From Billgrantia endophytica (GTDB taxonomy: Bacteria; Pseudomonadota; Gammaproteobacteria; Pseudomonadales; Halomonadaceae): a stretch of DNA of 64,000 bases. The stretch is from positions 59,030 to 123,029 of the forward strand of contig NZ_PNRF01000041.1 in the NCBI RefSeq assembly GCF_002879615.1, written 5' to 3'. Under the pieces are notes generated by a model. That model was given only the letters and a program-made list of their open reading frames with translations. It was not told the DNA's origin and ran no database searches. Below are positions 59,622 to 64,000 of the stretch, piece after piece (the first letter of the stretch is position 1; the number at the start of each line of letters is the position of its first letter). The translations under genes were made by a program, and so were the position numbers.

Positions 59622-60920
59622 ATGTTGGGTAGAACGACACGGCTCGGCGATGGCTTGTTGATCATCGCCATACTGCTGCCATTGCTGATCGCCTTGCCGC
59701 GTCTGGGCTGGCCCGGCGACACGCTGGGCGCCTGGCTGGGCTGGTCGGGACGTGTTGCCGGTATCCTGGGCCTGTCCATGATGCTGGTGACCGCGGCGAT
59801 CAGCATTCGCATTCCGGGCGTGGATCGCTGGTTCGGCGGCCTGGATCGGCTGTGGCGAATACACCGCCGGTTGGGCTTCGGTGCCTTCATACTCATCATG
59901 CTGCACGTCCTGGCGCTGGCCTTCGCGGTGTTGCCCGTTTCGCTACAGGCCGCGGTGGCGACGCTGTTCCCGCCGCTGTCCCACACCGCCCTGTGGCTGG
60001 GTTGGCTTGCCTGGCTGGCGATGGTGGTGTTCCTGGCGCCGACCTTCGACTTCTTCGGCCGGCTGCATTATCAGCGCTGGAAGCGCCTGCATCTGCTGTC
60101 GGCGGCGGCACTGGTGCTGGCGCTCTTGCACGTCATCCCGTTGGCGGGCGAAACCGGGGCGTGGTGGTTGCTGGGCGCGGCGGGACTGGGCGCCATCGTC
60201 TGGCGCAAGCTGGTGTCGCCTTGGGCCGCGCGGCGGCCCTACCGGGTCGAGAGTGTGACGCCGCTGGCGCGTGGCGTGGTGGAGCTCGGGCTGCGGCCCG
60301 AGCAACGCGAGATGACGTACGAGGCGGGGCAGTTCGTCTACCTGACGCCGCTGGATGAGACGCTCTCGGCCGGTCGTGGCGAGGAGCACCCCTACACCAT
60401 TTCGTCGGCACCGGGCGATCCGCTGTTGAGGGCGGGGATCAAGGACCTCGGCGACGCCAGCCATGCGCTGCAGTCGGTGGCGATCGGCAGTCGTGTCATG
60501 ATCGAGGGCCCCTATGGGGACTTCTTTCGGCGCCGCTTCCCCGAACGCGATGCGCTATGGCTGGGCGGTGGCATCGGCATCACGCCCTTCGTCGGCGGTG
60601 CCCGGGACATCGCCGGGCACGATGCGACCGATGGCAGGGTGCAGCTGTTCTATCTGGCCAACGATGGGGAGCGTGCCTATTACCTCGATGAGCTGAAGCA
60701 AATCGCCCTGGACAATCAGCGCATTGCCGTCACCGCGCACTTCTTTCGCCGGGAAGGGCCGATGAATGTGGCCTTCCTGCACGCCCATTGTCCGGACTTC
60801 GTCGAGCGCGAGGTCTATATCTGCGGCCCGCCAGGCATGGTCGATCATCTACGCCGCCTGCTCGGCGCTCAGGGGGTTCCCGCAGCGCGCATTCACTGCG
60901 AGGTCTTCGATTTTTTATGA
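59622..60920 (+). CDS. Ferric-reductase-like flavohemoprotein (membrane heme b plus FAD/NAD(P)H domain)
   Basis: 432 residues. About six membrane helices carry two bis-His heme sites: His81/His95 on one helix and His157/His170 on another, the spacing seen in FRE/NOX proteins. A cytoplasmic FAD domain follows (HPYTISS at 256-262) and an NAD(P)H domain (GGGIGITPF at 315-323, YICGPPGMVDHL near the end). It moves electrons from cytoplasmic NAD(P)H through hemes toward the periplasmic side. The stop overlaps the start of the cytochrome b5 gene, suggesting a joined electron path. Confidence 0.9.
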   Translation: MLGRTTRLGDGLLIIAILLPLLIALPRLGWPGDTLGAWLGWSGRVAGILGLSMMLVTAAISIRIPGVDRWFGGLDRLWRIHRRLGFGAFILIMLHVLALAFAVLPVSLQAAVATLFPPLSHTALWLGWLAWLAMVVFLAPTFDFFGRLHYQRWKRLHLLSAAALVLALLHVIPLAGETGAWWLLGAAGLGAIVWRKLVSPWAARRPYRVESVTPLARGVVELGLRPEQREMTYEAGQFVYLTPLDETLSAGRGEEHPYTISSAPGDPLLRAGIKDLGDASHALQSVAIGSRVMIEGPYGDFFRRRFPERDALWLGGGIGITPFVGGARDIAGHDATDGRVQLFYLANDGERAYYLDELKQIALDNQRIAVTAHFFRREGPMNVAFLHAHCPDFVEREVYICGPPGMVDHLRRLLGAQGVPAARIHCEVFDFL

Positions 60921-61297
60921 ACCGCATCGCCTACACTGCCTTCATCGCCTTTCTCAGCAGCGTGCTGACCCTGCTTGCCGTGTATACGCTGACTGCCGAT
61001 GAGGAGTACGCCACGGGACGTGACGGCCTGCGCGAGATCACCTTGGCGGAACTGGCCGAGCACGATCATGCCGAGAGCTGCTGGAAGGCCATCCATGGCC
61101 AGGTCTACGACCTCACCGACTACATTCCCGACCATCCGACTTCCGAGGAGGTGATCGTCGAGTGGTGCGGTCGGGAGTCCACCTACGGCTGGGACAACAA
61201 GCGTCCCGGCGTGCCCCATAGCCCGAGGGCCGAGTCTCTGCTCGAGGCCTATCGTATCGGCGTGCTGGCCGGGGAAAGCGAAGCGGGTGGTCCGTGA
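60917..61297 (+). CDS. Membrane-anchored cytochrome b5-domain protein
   Basis: 126 residues: an N-terminal membrane helix (TAFIAFLSSVLTLLAVYTL), then a cytochrome b5-like domain with ITLAELAEHDHAESCWKAIHGQVYDLTDYIPDHP in outline. One axial His is His73 (DHPTSEE), where the usual HPGG is replaced by HPTS; His101 (VPHSP) may be the second. It likely faces the periplasm. It is coupled to the ferric-reductase-like gene by a 4-base overlap. A partner or acceptor is not visible. Confidence 0.82.
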   Translation: MNRIAYTAFIAFLSSVLTLLAVYTLTADEEYATGRDGLREITLAELAEHDHAESCWKAIHGQVYDLTDYIPDHPTSEEVIVEWCGRESTYGWDNKRPGVPHSPRAESLLEAYRIGVLAGESEAGGP

Positions 61298-61356
61298 CGG
61301 CCTCAACCGGGGCGTCTATGAGTGGCCCTGAGGGCATCGTATCGGGGCCGCCATGC

Positions 61357-62157
61357 TCAGCCGAGGCCGCCGACCAGCCATAGCCACAGTGCGATCAGCG
61401 CGAAATGCCCCGGGTACCAGCCAAGCCAAAGTCGGCGTGGCATGACGAATGCCACTTGCGGCACGGCACGGGCGGCGCCCGCGGCCAGCAGCAGGACGAC
61501 CAGGCAAGTGGCCACGGTGAACGACTTGGCCATGTCGGAGGCGTTCATCTGTCCGGCCACGACCAGCAATGGCACGGCGGCGGCCACCGCGATCAGCCGT
61601 TCGGGCAAGCTATCGCCAGCGCGATTCAAATGGTACATGGCGAGCATGAACAGGGGGATCAGCAACAGGCCGTTGTGACTGTATTCCACCCAGTCGCCGA
61701 GCAGGTACCAGGCCACCAGTGATGCCACTCCCCCAAGGGCCAGCCAGTGTGGCGCCAGCTCGCCGCGGCGCTGGCGCTCGAACGATTCGCGCAGCCATGC
61801 GCCCCAGGCCAGGCCCGCCGCCAGCGTGAAGCAGACGTTGAGGACGAAGGTGTCGGATGCCCTGGGCATCATCATGTAAGGTATCTGTGCGGCAAGGCCG
61901 ATCACCAGGATGCGCCAGGAATAGCGCAGTGGATTGCGTGTATTGAACAGGCCGTGCCAGGCGACCATGGCGGCGAACAACGGGAAGGCGATGCGGCCGA
62001 TGGAGGAACCGGCCCAGCCCAGTTCCCAACTGCCGGGCAGCACGTAGCGGGTCAGATGGTCGATGGACATGGTGGCAAGCGCCAGCCACTGGCCCCAACC
62101 GGTCCAGGTCGAGGCGGGGCGAGAGATGACGGGCACGGCGGTGCCTGGTGCGCTCAT
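61357..62157 (-). CDS. TraX-family membrane protein
   Basis: 266 residues with about eight hydrophobic helices. TraX hallmarks: LALATMSIDHLTRYVLPGS, IGRIAFPLFAAMVAWHG and a C-terminal WLGWYPGHFALIALWLW. TraX of F plasmid acetylates pilin; chromosomal homologues are usually orphan acyltransferases of unknown target. No conjugation genes are nearby. GGAGG precedes the ATG at 62157. Convergent with the cytochrome b5 gene. Confidence 0.88.
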   Translation of the reverse strand: MSAPGTAVPVISRPASTWTGWGQWLALATMSIDHLTRYVLPGSWELGWAGSSIGRIAFPLFAAMVAWHGLFNTRNPLRYSWRILVIGLAAQIPYMMMPRASDTFVLNVCFTLAAGLAWGAWLRESFERQRRGELAPHWLALGGVASLVAWYLLGDWVEYSHNGLLLIPLFMLAMYHLNRAGDSLPERLIAVAAAVPLLVVAGQMNASDMAKSFTVATCLVVLLLAAGAARAVPQVAFVMPRRLWLGWYPGHFALIALWLWLVGGLG

Positions 62158-62408
62158 CGTTACCTCCGAATTGTAGCGATGGGGTCGTGGTGAATTGTCA
62201 GCGTTCACGTTATCCGGCTTTGGTCGGTAGCGTTCAGGGTATCGTATCTGGACATCAGGTGCGCCATAGGGTCTCCCGACCAGGCTGTGCCTGACCATCC
62301 TGACCGGATACTCTGATGCTGGGGTCACCGGGTCAAGGGCGGACTGGTGCCTGCCATGCCGAATGGCAAGGAGCGGGCGGTTACCACTGGGCTTTCAAGG
62401 AAGCTGGC

Positions 62409-63788
62409 ATGAGTCGACTGCAGGCAAGAGAGATCAACAGCGCCGAGGATGCCCGGCGCATCGTCGAGGAGCGAGGCCTGAGCCACGTCAAGGTCGGTTT
62501 GTTCGATATCGACGGCGTGATGGTCGGCAAGTACATGCGTCGGGACAAGTTCTTCCACGCCCTGAAGGAAGGGTTTGCCTTCTGCGACGTGGTGCTGGGC
62601 TGGGACAGCAAGGATGAGCTGTATGACAACGTCAAGTACACCGGCTGGCATACCGGGTACCCCGATGCCGCCCTGACGATCGTGCCGGAGAGCTGCCGCG
62701 ACGTGCCTTCCGAGCACGACATGCTGCTGTTTCTCGCCGAGTTCTCCGGCCCTGCGGAAGGGGTCTGCCCGCGGGGACTTCTCAGGCGCGTGCTGGGCAA
62801 GGCACGTGACATGGGTTTCATCGCGCATGGGGCGCTGGAATATGAGTTCTTCCTGTTCCAGGAGACCCCGGAGACGATCCGCGAGAAGGGCTTTCGCAAC
62901 CTGAAGCCGCTGACCCCCGACATGATGGGCTACTCGATGCTAAGGAGTTCGGTGCACAGCGAGCTCTATCACGAACTGCTGGAGCTGGCCGAGTCGATGG
63001 ACTTTCCCATCGAAGGGCTGCATACAGAGACCGGCCCCGGTGTGCTGGAAGCGGCGATTGGTGTCGACGAGGCGTTGGCAGCCGGCGACAAGGCGGCGTT
63101 GTTCAAGACGTTCACCAAGGTGTGGGCCCAGCGCCGTGGATTGATGGCGACCTTCATGGCCAAGTGGTCACCGGACTATCCTGGCCAGAGCGGTCATATC
63201 CACCTGTCGCTGCAGCATGCGGACAGCGGGGTGTCGGCGTTCTTCGATGCCGACAAGCCTCACCAGATGAGCGATATCCAGCGCCACTTCGTGGCGGGCC
63301 AGCAGCAACTGATGCCGGAATTCCTGGCCATGTTCGCGCCCACCGTCAATAGCTATACCCGCCTGATCCCCGGCTTCTGGGCACCCACCGACGCTACCTG
63401 GGGGGTGGAGAACCGCACCACGGCGCTGCGTGTCATTCCCGGCAGCGAAAAGTCGCAGCGGGTCGAGTATCGCCTGGGCAGTGCCGATGCCAACCCCTAC
63501 CTGGCGTTGGCGGCGGCGATCGGTGCCGGGCTGTACGGCATCGAGCGGAAACTCGAGCCTGACGAAGAGATCAAGGGCAATGCCTATGAACTCGATCACC
63601 CCGAGCATCAGGCGCTGCCACAAACCCTTTGGGAGGCCGCCCAGCGCCTGAAGGCATCGCTGCCCGCCCGTGCGCTGTTCGGCGACGATTTCGTCGAACA
63701 CTTCGCCGCCACGCGTGAGTGGGAGGAGCGCCAGTTCCGCCGCCATATCACGGATTGGGAGTTGGATCGCTACTTCGAGATTATTTGA
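62409..63788 (+). CDS. Glutamine synthetase family protein (PuuA/GlnT-like gamma-glutamyl ligase)
   Basis: 459 residues with GS fold: VGLFDIDGVMVGKYMRRDKFF, ALEYEFFLF (metal ligands), GHIHLSLQ, the nucleotide region NSYTRLIPGFWAP and RVIPGSEKSQRVEYRLGSADANPYLALAA. GlnA's adenylylation Tyr loop and its canonical C-terminus are not evident, so a gamma-glutamylpolyamine or glutamylamine synthetase is more likely than assimilatory GS. AAGGAAG precedes the ATG. No puuBCD genes appear before the window ends; the context cannot tell substrate. Confidence 0.85.
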   Translation: MSRLQAREINSAEDARRIVEERGLSHVKVGLFDIDGVMVGKYMRRDKFFHALKEGFAFCDVVLGWDSKDELYDNVKYTGWHTGYPDAALTIVPESCRDVPSEHDMLLFLAEFSGPAEGVCPRGLLRRVLGKARDMGFIAHGALEYEFFLFQETPETIREKGFRNLKPLTPDMMGYSMLRSSVHSELYHELLELAESMDFPIEGLHTETGPGVLEAAIGVDEALAAGDKAALFKTFTKVWAQRRGLMATFMAKWSPDYPGQSGHIHLSLQHADSGVSAFFDADKPHQMSDIQRHFVAGQQQLMPEFLAMFAPTVNSYTRLIPGFWAPTDATWGVENRTTALRVIPGSEKSQRVEYRLGSADANPYLALAAAIGAGLYGIERKLEPDEEIKGNAYELDHPEHQALPQTLWEAAQRLKASLPARALFGDDFVEHFAATREWEERQFRRHITDWELDRYFEII

Positions 63789-63795
63789 GCACCAA

Positions 63796-64000
63796 GCGGC
63801 GCCGGGGGCAGGCATGAGCGGGGGTCTTCTTCCAGGGAAGGAAGAAGTAGCGTCCAGGGAGGGATTCACAGTGCCCCCGCAGTGGCCTGTCGCCGAGATA
63901 GCCGCGAGCGATGAACCTCGCGGCGCCGGGGGCAGGCCTAAGCGGGGGTCTTCTTCCAGGGAAGGAAGAAGTAGCGTCCAGGGAGGGGTTCACAGCGCCC
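63796..64000. repeat. Direct repeat, 81-base unit at 124-base spacing, continuing past window end
   Basis: The unit starting GCGGCGCCGGGGGCAGGC begins at 63796 and again at 63920, and both run through CTTCTTCC...GGAAGAAG (a hairpin), TAGCGTCCAGGGAGG and TTCACAG to the edge. Only a few bases differ. A 43-base non-repeated spacer lies between. More copies may follow. It has no coding signal. Confidence 0.85.

Noticed and set aside
61357..62157. Conjugation locus marked by TraX
   Set aside because: No relaxase, mating-pair or pilin genes are nearby; chromosomal TraX orphans are common.
1..64000. CRISPR arrays, tRNA or rRNA genes, insertion sequences and prophage genes
   Set aside because: None was seen on reading; no transposase, integrase or regular short-repeat array is present. 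A dedicated tRNA scan could still find something missed by eye.

Overview
The window is high-GC DNA from a free-living proteobacterium. The dense set of TRAP transporters for carboxylates, the malonate matPQMAB-type operon, SelO, PhoX, TraX and the codon usage fit a halophilic gammaproteobacterium such as Halomonas. That genus call is an inference: no rRNA, tRNA or other taxonomic marker is present. I saw no insertion sequence, phage gene, CRISPR array or tRNA.

Left end (1-10.3 kb): a RelE/ParE-type toxin-antitoxin pair cut by the window edge, a siderophore-interacting reductase behind a Fur-box-like site, an AraC/LysE chimera, and a DUF454 protein of which a decayed second copy lies at 513-687. 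Next comes a TAXI-TRAP operon in which two paralogous binding proteins flank one fused permease and a D-2-hydroxyacid dehydrogenase. A scar follows, where a LysR 3' end and an aconitase 3' end abut, with REP-like repeats and a DUF2294 gene.

10.4-23 kb: a Nif3-like protein plus a gate-domain membrane protein behind a terminator-like leader; a malonate uptake and use operon (TRAP DctPQM, malonyl-CoA decarboxylase, malonyl-CoA synthetase) divergent from a GntR regulator; a HAD dehalogenase; SelO; and a MntA/HepT toxin-antitoxin pair.

23-37.7 kb: the most interesting region. A minus-strand operon (LeuC/LeuD-like hydro-lyase, TRAP PQM) and its HutC-type GntR regulator face a plus-strand operon (ICL/PEPM-family lyase, isochorismatase-fold amidase, two PuuE/cyclic-imidase-like deacetylase-fold hydrolases, FAD flavoprotein). 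The enzyme order suggests cyclic imide or amide opening, deamidation, hydration of the unsaturated diacid and carbon-carbon cleavage. LysR, MmsA and AhpD-like genes follow.

37.7-46.4 kb: a hypothetical protein, an IlvD dehydratase, a small HTH protein, a second TAXI-TRAP system with a DUF1850 lipoprotein, and purEK.

46.4-54.3 kb: a compact island with more CTA leucine codons and lower GC: LysR, citryl-CoA-lyase-like protein, class III CoA-transferase, intradiol dioxygenase, TRAP PQM and a RutE-like nitroreductase. It looks like an acquired pathway for an aromatic or hydroxy-acid substrate.

54.5-64 kb: Tat-exported PhoX phosphatase, then divergently a P2-type ATPase, a ferric-reductase-like flavohemoprotein and a cytochrome b5-domain protein, with a perfect FNR/Anr box between. 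TraX, a PuuA/GlnT-like glutamine synthetase homologue and a 124-bp-period repeat close the window. Five TRAP systems in about 51 kb mark the segment as a catabolic-uptake region.
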